Of a DNA stretch of 37,140 nucleotides, positions 30,916 to 37,140 are shown one piece after another. This stretch comes from Phycisphaerales bacterium (GTDB lineage: Bacteria; Planctomycetota; Phycisphaerae; Phycisphaerales; UBA1924). The stretch spans positions 1 to 37,140 of the forward strand of contig JALHNK010000010.1 of NCBI GenBank assembly GCA_022843565.1. Direction: 5' to 3'. Each line of letters starts with the position of its first letter. Position 1 is the stretch's first letter. The position numbers and the translations under genes were made by a program. Under the pieces are notes generated by a model. That model was given only the letters and a program-made list of their open reading frames with translations. It did not search any database and was not told where the DNA came from.

Positions 30916-33348
30916 ATGTCGATGAATGCTTTGAAGGTTGCGGCGCTGTCACTGTCTCTCTGTGCTGGCGGCGCCGCGGCGCACGGACAGCAAGAGGCCA
31001 AGCTCAGTTCGTACTTCGGCTTTGAGCCGCTGCGGACGATCGTGGTCGATCGCGGCTGCGGACCGATGATCGTCGCCGATCTGAACGGCGACGGCAAGAA
31101 CGACCTGGCGGTGGTCAACAACGCCAAGAGCCGCGTTGAGGTGTATGTCGCCAGGACAACCCCCAAGACGCTCGAAGAGCTTATGAAAGACTCTCGCGTC
31201 AACCAGCTTCGCCCCACGGCGTACTACGACCGTAAGGAAATCCAGCTCTCGGGGCGCGTCAGCGCGATCCGGGGCTTTGATGTCGATGGCGACGGCAAGC
31301 AGGACCTGATCTACGTCTCGGCCAGCCCGGCTGAGGTCGGCATCATGAAACAGCAGGCCGATGGCGGCTACAAGCTGCTGCAGCGTCACCGGATCAAGGG
31401 CGTGCAGGCCGGGCAGTCGATGCTGCGGATCGCGGATGTCATGGGCGACGCGATGCCGGAGTTGGTGACGTTTGCCGAGGAGAAGATCAACGTCTTCCCG
31501 CTGATGAAGGACGGGTCGCTGGGCGAGCCGCGGAAGCTGGGCTCGGGCGGACAGATCGCCGGGATGCTGGTGGAGGACTACGACGGCGATGGGCTGAAGG
31601 ACATCATGGCCCTGGTGCCGGAAGATCCGATGCCGGTGCGGTTGTTCCGCCAGCAGCAGGATCCGCAGAGCCAGAGCAAGCGCGGGCTGCTGAACAGCGA
31701 GCTTCGGTTTGAGTCACCGGCCCTGCGCGATGCGGACAACGCGCGGTTCGAGGGTCGCCCGGGCGCGAGCCTTGGCATCCTGGAGCGGGCGAGCCGTCGC
31801 GTGGTGTTCTATGACTTCAACTCGTCGCCGATCGACGCCGGCAAGGCCAGCGAGGGCGCGATCAGCGAGCGCGAGGCGAACGCGGAGGTCCACGGCTTCG
31901 TGGATGGCGTGAGCAAGGACCGCTCGGTCGCGGTTGCGGATATCGATTCGGACGGGATGCTGGACATCCTGGCGACGGACGCCAAGACCAACACGCTGAA
32001 CCTGTACCGCCAGCGCACGGGCGTCGGCCCGGGTGATGCGGAGATGTTCAGCGCGTTCAAGCAGCCGAAGTTTGTTGCGGTGGCGGGGCCGGGCAAGTTT
32101 GATGAGTCCCAGACCTCGACGGTCTTTGTGCTGTCAGAGGAAGAGAAGGCCGTCGGCATCTCGCGGTATGACTCGAGCACCAAGAAGCTCACGTTCCCGA
32201 CGCCGGTGGCGGTCAAGACCGAGGGCGCTTCGCCCTCGGCGATCGGCTTTGTTGATCTGGACGGCGTGGGCACGCTCGCGGTCGTCGTGAAGAACAAGCG
32301 CGACCACACGATCGAACTGCACCAGCCGGCGATGAAGGGCAAGGGCGAGGGCGGGACAGGCGATGGTGTCTCCACCATCGCGCTCACGGGTGTGAGCCGC
32401 TCGCCGCAGTCACTGCTCGCGGCCGATGTTGATCAGGACGGCTCCAGCGACCTGCTGCTCTTCACCCCCGGCGAGCCGATGATCATGATTCGCGGCGGCG
32501 GTGAGAAGCCCGAGAAGGGCAAGCCGACGACGCTGCTGACCAGCGAGAAGATGCCGCAGTTCGGTCTGGTGCAGGCGGCGGGGCCGCAGAACTCGGCGCT
32601 GGTGGATTGGACGGGCAACGGCAAGAGCGAACTGGTGATCGCGGACAAGAACTTTGTGCGGGCGTGTGTGTACGACGCGAAGGCGGGCTGGAAGGTTGTG
32701 AACCAGATCACGGTCTCGGACCCCGGCACGGATCTAGTGGGCCTGACGGTGCTCAAGGGCGAGGACGGCAAGCCGATGCTGGTCGCCAGCGACAAGGGCA
32801 ACGGTCGGCTGCTGTTCATGGACGCCACCGGCGTGAAGCAGCGCGTGCGCATGATGGGCTTCTCGCCCGGGCAGATCTTTGCCGGCGCGTTCGCCGGTGA
32901 CAATCAGCAGGGCGTGCTGTGCCTGGCCGATGACGCGTTCGCCGTCGTGCGCCTCGCGGGCAAAAAGCTGAAGATGGAGGACTTCGCGGCGTACCGATCC
33001 GACGCGACGGATCGCAGCGAGCACCAGCTCAGCGTGGGCGATGTGAACGGCGACGGGATGCTGGACGTGGTGGTGTGCGATGCCAAGGAGCAGTCGTGCG
33101 CGATCCTGGCGTTCACCAAGAAGCGGAACCTGCTGCTGGCGACGGAGACGAAGATCTTTGAGACGCGGATGTTCTCTGGTGGGGATTCGCGTGAGTTCGA
33201 GCCGCGGGACGTGATCATCAATGATGTGACCGGCGACGGGAAGAACGACATCGTGTTCCTGATTCACGACCGGGTGATGATCTACCCGCAGATGACCGTG
33301 CTGCCGGAGAAGAAGCAGGCGACGGGTGAGAAGCTGGGCGATAAGTGA
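30916..33348 (+). CDS. Exported FG-GAP/VCBS-repeat beta-propeller protein
   Basis: An 810-residue protein from ATG 30916 (a second ATG is at 30922). The signal peptide is ALKVAALSLSLCAGGAAAHG. The rest consists of about ten repeats of 60-80 residues, each with a calcium-type loop of the form DxDGDGxxD, for example IVADLNGDGKNDLAVV, GFDVDGDGKQDLIYV, DYDGDGLKDIMALV, DIDSDGMLDILATD, DVNGDGMLDVVVCD and DVTGDGKNDIVFLI. This is the integrin-alpha-like propeller found in many secreted planctomycete proteins and used for binding ligands or polysaccharide. No enzyme domain or sorting tail is attached. The divergent protease gene may share its promoter region. Confidence 0.87.
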   Translation: MSMNALKVAALSLSLCAGGAAAHGQQEAKLSSYFGFEPLRTIVVDRGCGPMIVADLNGDGKNDLAVVNNAKSRVEVYVARTTPKTLEELMKDSRVNQLRPTAYYDRKEIQLSGRVSAIRGFDVDGDGKQDLIYVSASPAEVGIMKQQADGGYKLLQRHRIKGVQAGQSMLRIADVMGDAMPELVTFAEEKINVFPLMKDGSLGEPRKLGSGGQIAGMLVEDYDGDGLKDIMALVPEDPMPVRLFRQQQDPQSQSKRGLLNSELRFESPALRDADNARFEGRPGASLGILERASRRVVFYDFNSSPIDAGKASEGAISEREANAEVHGFVDGVSKDRSVAVADIDSDGMLDILATDAKTNTLNLYRQRTGVGPGDAEMFSAFKQPKFVAVAGPGKFDESQTSTVFVLSEEEKAVGISRYDSSTKKLTFPTPVAVKTEGASPSAIGFVDLDGVGTLAVVVKNKRDHTIELHQPAMKGKGEGGTGDGVSTIALTGVSRSPQSLLAADVDQDGSSDLLLFTPGEPMIMIRGGGEKPEKGKPTTLLTSEKMPQFGLVQAAGPQNSALVDWTGNGKSELVIADKNFVRACVYDAKAGWKVVNQITVSDPGTDLVGLTVLKGEDGKPMLVASDKGNGRLLFMDATGVKQRVRMMGFSPGQIFAGAFAGDNQQGVLCLADDAFAVVRLAGKKLKMEDFAAYRSDATDRSEHQLSVGDVNGDGMLDVVVCDAKEQSCAILAFTKKRNLLLATETKIFETRMFSGGDSREFEPRDVIINDVTGDGKNDIVFLIHDRVMIYPQMTVLPEKKQATGEKLGDK

Positions 33349-33426
33349 TCGTGGCGTGCTGGTCGGCTGGCCAGCGGCCGGCGTGCAGCGCGATTGAGTG
33401 AAGGTCGCCAGTGAGTGAACGGTGAC

Positions 33427-33455
33427 AAGGCCCCGCGCGTGCGCGGGGCCTTTTT
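33427..33455 (+). terminator. Intrinsic terminator after the FG-GAP gene
   Basis: AAGGCCCCGCGC, loop GT, GCGCGGGGCCTT (33427-33452), followed directly by further T (to 33455). A very stable stem with a T run 79 bases after the stop codon. Confidence 0.88.
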
Positions 33456-33562
33456 CGATGGCGACAGGGACAGGGGCGATCGTGATGACAGCGGTGCTCG
33501 CGGAGCTCGCGCGGGTTGTGGAGTCGTCGGTGGTGGCGCCGAGTTCCTACACTGGGCGACCC

Positions 33563-33636
33563 GGGCGGGTAGCTCAGTTGGCTAGAGCATTCGCTTTACA
33601 TGCGAAGGGTCCAGGGTTCGAATCCCTGCCTGCCCA
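33563..33636 (+). tRNA. tRNA-Val (anticodon TAC)
   Basis: Acceptor GGGCGGG (33563-33569) pairs with CCTGCCC (33629-33635) with one G-T pair; the D-arm TAGCTCAGTTGGCTAGAG, anticodon stem TTCGC/GCGAA with loop TTTACAT (anticodon TAC), and T-arm CAGGGTTCGAATCCCTG are all present. The discriminator base is A33636, and CCA is not encoded. TACACT at 33548-33553 is a possible -10 box. Confidence 0.95.
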
Positions 33637-33660
33637 TTGACTGGCGACATTGAACACCGC

Positions 33661-35136
33661 ATGAACGCATTCGATTTGATGTACTCGCTTGGTGCCGCGG
33701 CGTTGTTGCCGGTGTGGGCGCGGAAGGCACGATCGGGCTGGCGCGAGCGGCTGGGGCATGAGGGTGCGGGCGAGGGGCTGAGGGGTGAGGGTGGTGGCGA
33801 TGGCTTAGATGATGCGAACGGTGCGGTCGTTGGGGCCGGTGCCGACGCCGCACGCGTAGCGAACGGTGTGGACCGCAGTGAGCTTCGCCGGCGGCTGTTG
33901 ATTCACGCGGTGTCAGTGGGGGAGGTCAGTGCGCTGCGCCAGTTGGTGCCGCGTCTGAGGCGGGAGATGGAGGTGGTCGTCGCGGCGACGACGGACACGG
34001 GGATCAAGCGGGCGCGCGAGTTGTTCGGGCCGGGCTCAGAGTGCCCGGGGCCGGTGGTGCGGTACCCGCTGGATTTCTCGTGGACCGTGCGGCGGTTTCT
34101 GGATCGGGTGCGACCGGATGCGTTCGCGAGTGTTGAGCTTGAGGTGTGGCCGAACTTCGTGCGCGAGTGCGAGCGACGCGGGGTGCCGGTGGGTGTGATC
34201 AACGGGCGGCTCAGCGAGCGGTCGTTTCGCGGCTACCAGCGCGTGCGAGCTTTCATCGGCCCGAGCTTCCGGCGGTTGACGATCGCGGCGGTGCAGGACG
34301 AGGCGTACGCGGAGCGATTCCGGGCGATGGGTGTGCCGCCGGAGCGGTGCGTGGTCACCGGCTCGATGAAATGGGACACCGCGGCTGAGGGGTTGATCGA
34401 ACTGGGCGGCGGGGCGCAGTCTCCGGCGGCGGCTCGCGTGCGCGAGCAGGCCGAGGGGCTCGCGATCGCGATGGGGATCGATCGGACGAAGCCGCTGGTG
34501 GTGGCCGGCTCGACAGCCGAGGGTGAGGAAAAGCTGATGCACGAATGCTGCCCGGTGGGCACGCAGCTCTTGTGTGCGCCGCGCAAGCCGGAGCGGTTTG
34601 ACGCCGCGGCGAGGGACCTGCCGATGTGCGTGAGGCGATCGAAGACGGGCGAGCGAGCGGGTGCGATGGTTGGGGGGGGTGGGGGTTCGCGGGGCGGGCT
34701 TGGGATGTCGAGCGTGCGCGGGCGGCTCTTTGGCGATCGGTTCCTGCTGGATTCGCTCGGCGAGCTGCGCGCGGCGTATGCGCTGGCGGATGTGGTGGTG
34801 ATTGGCCGGTCGTTCACGCCGCTGGGCGGGAGCGATCCGCTGGAGGCGATCGGGCTTGGCAAGGCGACGCTGATCGGGCCGGAGTATGCGAACTTCTCGA
34901 CGATCGTGGGCTTGCTGGTGAAGGCCGGGGCGATCAAGGTGGTTCACACCGGTCAGCTGCGAACGGAGCTGGAGAGACTCTTGCACGACCCCGCGGCCCG
35001 GGAGCGCATGGCGCAGGCGGGGGCCAGGTGCATCCGCGAGAGCGCGGGCGCGACGGAGCGGCATGTCGAGATCCTGCGGCGGCTGGTCGAAGGCTCGGCG
35101 GCGCGCCGGGGCCGGGTCGGGAGAGGCGGAGGGTGA
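33661..35136 (+). CDS. waaA: 3-deoxy-D-manno-octulosonic acid (Kdo) transferase
   Basis: A 491-residue GT30 glycosyltransferase that adds Kdo from CMP-Kdo to lipid A precursor at the inner membrane. The N-terminus is a membrane anchor (NAFDLMYSLGAAALLPVWAR). Family marks: IHAVSVGEVSALR with catalytic Glu E88, ELEVWPNFVRE, INGRLSERSFRGY, TGSMKWD, VAGSTAEGEE, and PLGGSDPLEAIGLGKATLIG near the C-terminus; the usual HNPLEP is here SDPLEA. Two low-complexity insertions are encoded by G-rich DNA: about residues 34-72, and MVGGGGGSRGG (336-346), from an 8-G plus 5-G run at 34672-34685. The start is uncertain: a TTG directly after the tRNA (33637) is in frame. Its presence implies an LPS-type outer membrane. 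Confidence 0.85.
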   Translation: MNAFDLMYSLGAAALLPVWARKARSGWRERLGHEGAGEGLRGEGGGDGLDDANGAVVGAGADAARVANGVDRSELRRRLLIHAVSVGEVSALRQLVPRLRREMEVVVAATTDTGIKRARELFGPGSECPGPVVRYPLDFSWTVRRFLDRVRPDAFASVELEVWPNFVRECERRGVPVGVINGRLSERSFRGYQRVRAFIGPSFRRLTIAAVQDEAYAERFRAMGVPPERCVVTGSMKWDTAAEGLIELGGGAQSPAAARVREQAEGLAIAMGIDRTKPLVVAGSTAEGEEKLMHECCPVGTQLLCAPRKPERFDAAARDLPMCVRRSKTGERAGAMVGGGGGSRGGLGMSSVRGRLFGDRFLLDSLGELRAAYALADVVVIGRSFTPLGGSDPLEAIGLGKATLIGPEYANFSTIVGLLVKAGAIKVVHTGQLRTELERLLHDPAARERMAQAGARCIRESAGATERHVEILRRLVEGSAARRGRVGRGGG

Positions 35137-35352
35137 GGTGGAGCGGGTGCGGCAGTGGGGGCGCGGGGGCTGGCGAGTCTGCGTGAGGGTGGCGCGAAGA
35201 AGTTTGGCCAAGTGGGCCGGAGTGTGCAGGAATACGCGCAAAGGTGCAGCCTTGGGATTGCGGGCGATCTATGATGCGACTCGGATCGTCCGACGAACCC
35301 CGTGCGCGCAGCGGTTGCGCCAGCGGGGGTCATCGTGCGCATCGGAGGTACT

Positions 35353-35425
35353 GAGGGCGTAGCTCAGTTGGTAGAGCAGCGGCCTTTTAAGCCGTAGGTC
35401 CAGGGTTCGAGTCCCTGCGCCCTCA
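35353..35425 (+). tRNA. tRNA-Lys (anticodon TTT)
   Basis: Acceptor GAGGGCG (35353-35359) pairs with CGCCCTC (35418-35424). The D-arm TAGCTCAGTTGGTAGAG, anticodon stem GCGGC/GCCGT with loop CTTTTAA (anticodon TTT), and T-arm CAGGGTTCGAGTCCCTG are complete. Discriminator A35425; CCA is not encoded. TATGAT at 35270-35275 could be a -10 box. Confidence 0.95.
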
Positions 35426-35472
35426 TTGACGGAGTCTGGTGGTCGGGGTTGATGACATTCACGCGAGGCAGG

Positions 35473-37140
35473 ATGCACAAGCTCGTCATTCATGCGGTCT
35501 GGTGCGACGCGGCTTTGCACCTCTGGGGCGAACGCGTCGGCAAGGCCGTGGACGTGGAGATCGCGCCGGTGGGTGTTGGCGGTGCGGCGCTGCACACGCT
35601 GGCGGCACCGGCCGGCGAGATCACGCAAGTGCTCTGCGAGCAGGGCGTTGTCGCGATTGCGTTGCAGGCGGGCAAGATACAAATGTCGCTGCCGGCGACG
35701 GTGCTCCTGGATGCCAACGGGCAGGCGCTGCCGACGCCGCTGCCGAGCCCGCGCGCGGCTCATGCGTCCGGCCAGGGCGAAGACGCGGGTGTGGTGTCGC
35801 TGGTGACGTTTGAAGTGCCGACGGTGCGCGTCACGCCCGCGGATGCGATGGCGGTGCTCAGTGCGATCGATCGCGCGACGGACCCGGGCGAGGAGAGCGA
35901 GAAGGCACTGCTCGCGGCGGGCGATTCGTCAGGCGAGCGCGACATGGATGGCCGCGAGGCGCGCGCCAGTGACGGCGACGTGGCAACCGGCGCGGGGGGC
36001 GAAGGTGGCGGGGCCGCGACCGAGGTGCTCACGGTTGCGGAGGACTGCGAGTACTTCGTCTTGCTCGCGCGGTACGTGCGGTGGCTGCTGTCGCAGCAGC
36101 GCGTGGTGCCGATGGCGCTTCAGGAGGGCACGGGGCTGCTGCGCGGATTGTGGCAGGTGTGGCCGGCGGATGATGCGTCGGCGGCGCGCCTGCGCGTGCT
36201 GGTGGAGATCATGCCGCCCTCGGCGCGTGCGGGCGTGGATGCGATGGGCAGCCAGGCGTGGCCGGTGATTGAAGACTTTTTGATGCGGGTGGCCGATGCG
36301 TCCTGCCGCGCTGCGCTGCGGGCGCAGACGATGGAGGACACGATCGAGGGGCGTGATGAGGCCGCCGATGCGCACGTGTCGTGGCTGACGGGCCTGCTGG
36401 GCGAGCAGCCGCAGATGCGGTGCCCGGCGGACAAGCGACCGGATTTGCTGCGCAAAGTGCGCGGGTGGGTGGGTTCGCTGCAGGAGCGTGGGCCGTCGAG
36501 CCAATGGCGCTTGTGTTTCAGATTGCAAGAGCCGGTGGACCTGTCGGGTCTGCACGACCTTGAAGCGCCGGGGCCGGGGCTGGTGTGGCAGCTCACGCTG
36601 GCGCTGCAATCGCTCGATGATCCGTCGTTGACGATCGACGCGCAGGAGATCTGGCTGCTCCCCAGCGATAGCGCGCTGGTGGACACGCACCGGATTGATA
36701 AGCCGCAGGAACTGCTGCTCTCGGAGCTGGCGCGGGCGGCGCGATTGTTCAAGCCGCTGGAGACTGCGCTGAGCCAGAGCGAGCCGACGACGCTGAGCCT
36801 GACGACGAATCAGGCGTACGAGTTTTTGCGGGAGGTGAAGCCGCTGCTGGTCGAGCAGGGCTATGCGGTCCACGCGCCGCACTGGTGGGAGTCTCCGCAA
36901 TCACGCCTGGGCGTGCGTCTGCGAATCGATTCGGACGCGCACTCGCTGGCGGGCGTTTCGCCGGCGGCGGCGGTGTCTCGCGTTGGGCTGGGCACGCTTG
37001 TGAACTATCACTGGCAGGTGTCGCTGGGCGATACGTCGCTGTCGCTGCCGGAGTTTGAGAAGCTGGCGTCGATGCGCTCGCCGCTGGTGATGATCGGCGG
37101 GCGATGGGTGGAGATCCGTCCGGAAGATATTCAGTCGGCG
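35473..37140 (+). CDS. SNF2-family DEAD/DEAH-type helicase, N-terminal part (truncated by window edge)
   Basis: The frame from ATG 35473 (also possible: ATG 35452, seven codons earlier) is open for 556 codons to the end of the window. The start MHKLVIHAVWCDAALHLWGE resembles the N-terminus of bacterial SNF2 helicases of the type with an SNF2-associated domain. The last 120 residues match that associated domain: TTNQAYEFLREVKPLLVEQG, HWWESPQSRLGVRLRI, LVNYHWQVSLGDTSLSLPEF and VMIGGRWVEIRPEDI. The Walker A/B helicase core, not yet reached, should follow. Such proteins are ATP-driven nucleic-acid translocases of unclear bacterial function. Residues about 150-185 are Gly/Ala/Glu-rich linker. It follows tRNA-Lys by 47 bases. 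Confidence 0.8.
   Translation, partial: MHKLVIHAVWCDAALHLWGERVGKAVDVEIAPVGVGGAALHTLAAPAGEITQVLCEQGVVAIALQAGKIQMSLPATVLLDANGQALPTPLPSPRAAHASGQGEDAGVVSLVTFEVPTVRVTPADAMAVLSAIDRATDPGEESEKALLAAGDSSGERDMDGREARASDGDVATGAGGEGGGAATEVLTVAEDCEYFVLLARYVRWLLSQQRVVPMALQEGTGLLRGLWQVWPADDASAARLRVLVEIMPPSARAGVDAMGSQAWPVIEDFLMRVADASCRAALRAQTMEDTIEGRDEAADAHVSWLTGLLGEQPQMRCPADKRPDLLRKVRGWVGSLQERGPSSQWRLCFRLQEPVDLSGLHDLEAPGPGLVWQLTLALQSLDDPSLTIDAQEIWLLPSDSALVDTHRIDKPQELLLSELARAARLFKPLETALSQSEPTTLSLTTNQAYEFLREVKPLLVEQGYAVHAPHWWESPQSRLGVRLRIDSDAHSLAGVSPAAAVSRVGLGTLVNYHWQVSLGDTSLSLPEFEKLASMRSPLVMIGGRWVEIRPEDIQSA

Noticed and set aside
33637-33660. TTG directly after tRNA-Val as start of waaA
   Set aside because: No ribosome-binding site can lie inside the processed tRNA; ATG 33661 is the simpler choice, though it too lacks a clear one.

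Overview
The window reads as the chromosome of a high-GC, Gram-negative-type, flagellated bacterium of the Planctomycetota, most likely class Phycisphaerae. The clues are a PEP-CTERM-like protein ending in a hydrophobic stretch plus RRRR, a pseudopilin whose C-terminus resembles the planctomycete DUF1559/H-X9-DG type, a GntR-LacI hybrid regulator, LL-diaminopimelate aminotransferase, long FG-GAP and other exported proteins, the lipid A enzyme WaaA, and tRNA genes without encoded CCA. No similarity search was run; all family calls rest on recognised motifs and order.

Layout. 1-962 (-): 5' part of polA, running off the left edge. 1254-2501 (+): dapL, overlapping tail to tail with a GMC-type FAD oxidoreductase (2454-4070, -). 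4320-6566 (+): mutL with an uninterrupted run of 17 G inside the linker codons. 6853-7791 and 7931-8272 (+): a Gfo/Idh/MocA oxidoreductase and a DHCW-type cupin. 8645-15631 (+): a carbohydrate-uptake block: PEP-CTERM-like exported protein, GntR-LacI regulator, pseudopilin, solute-binding lipoprotein, and two MalF/MalG-type permeases. No ATPase of the sugar-importer type lies beside them, so one presumably acts in trans. 15925-19803 (+): an enlarged HglS/YdcJ-family 2-oxoadipate dioxygenase/decarboxylase, a STAS protein, an orphan LolD/MacB-type ATPase and a LON-N-domain protein. 20089-22965: glycine-zipper lipoprotein (+), YeiH-type transporter (-), DNA polymerase III delta' (+). 23014-26493 (-): fliD then fliS. 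26880-33348: a small membrane protein that looks frameshifted, a large exported protein, an HtrA-like protease without PDZ, and an FG-GAP protein divergent from the protease. 33563-37140 (+): tRNA-Val, waaA, tRNA-Lys, and the N-terminal part of a SNF2-type helicase that runs off the right edge.

The gaps between genes are unusual. Many carry short tandem repeats with a 7- or 8-base period, and the same few units recur in different gaps and in both orientations. A separate structured repeat occurs twice with compensatory base changes in its stem. Base composition of the + strand changes from C-rich (left of about 9-10 kb) to G-rich (right) regardless of gene direction. The strongest single oddity is the 17-G tract in mutL, which could make mismatch repair switchable by slippage.
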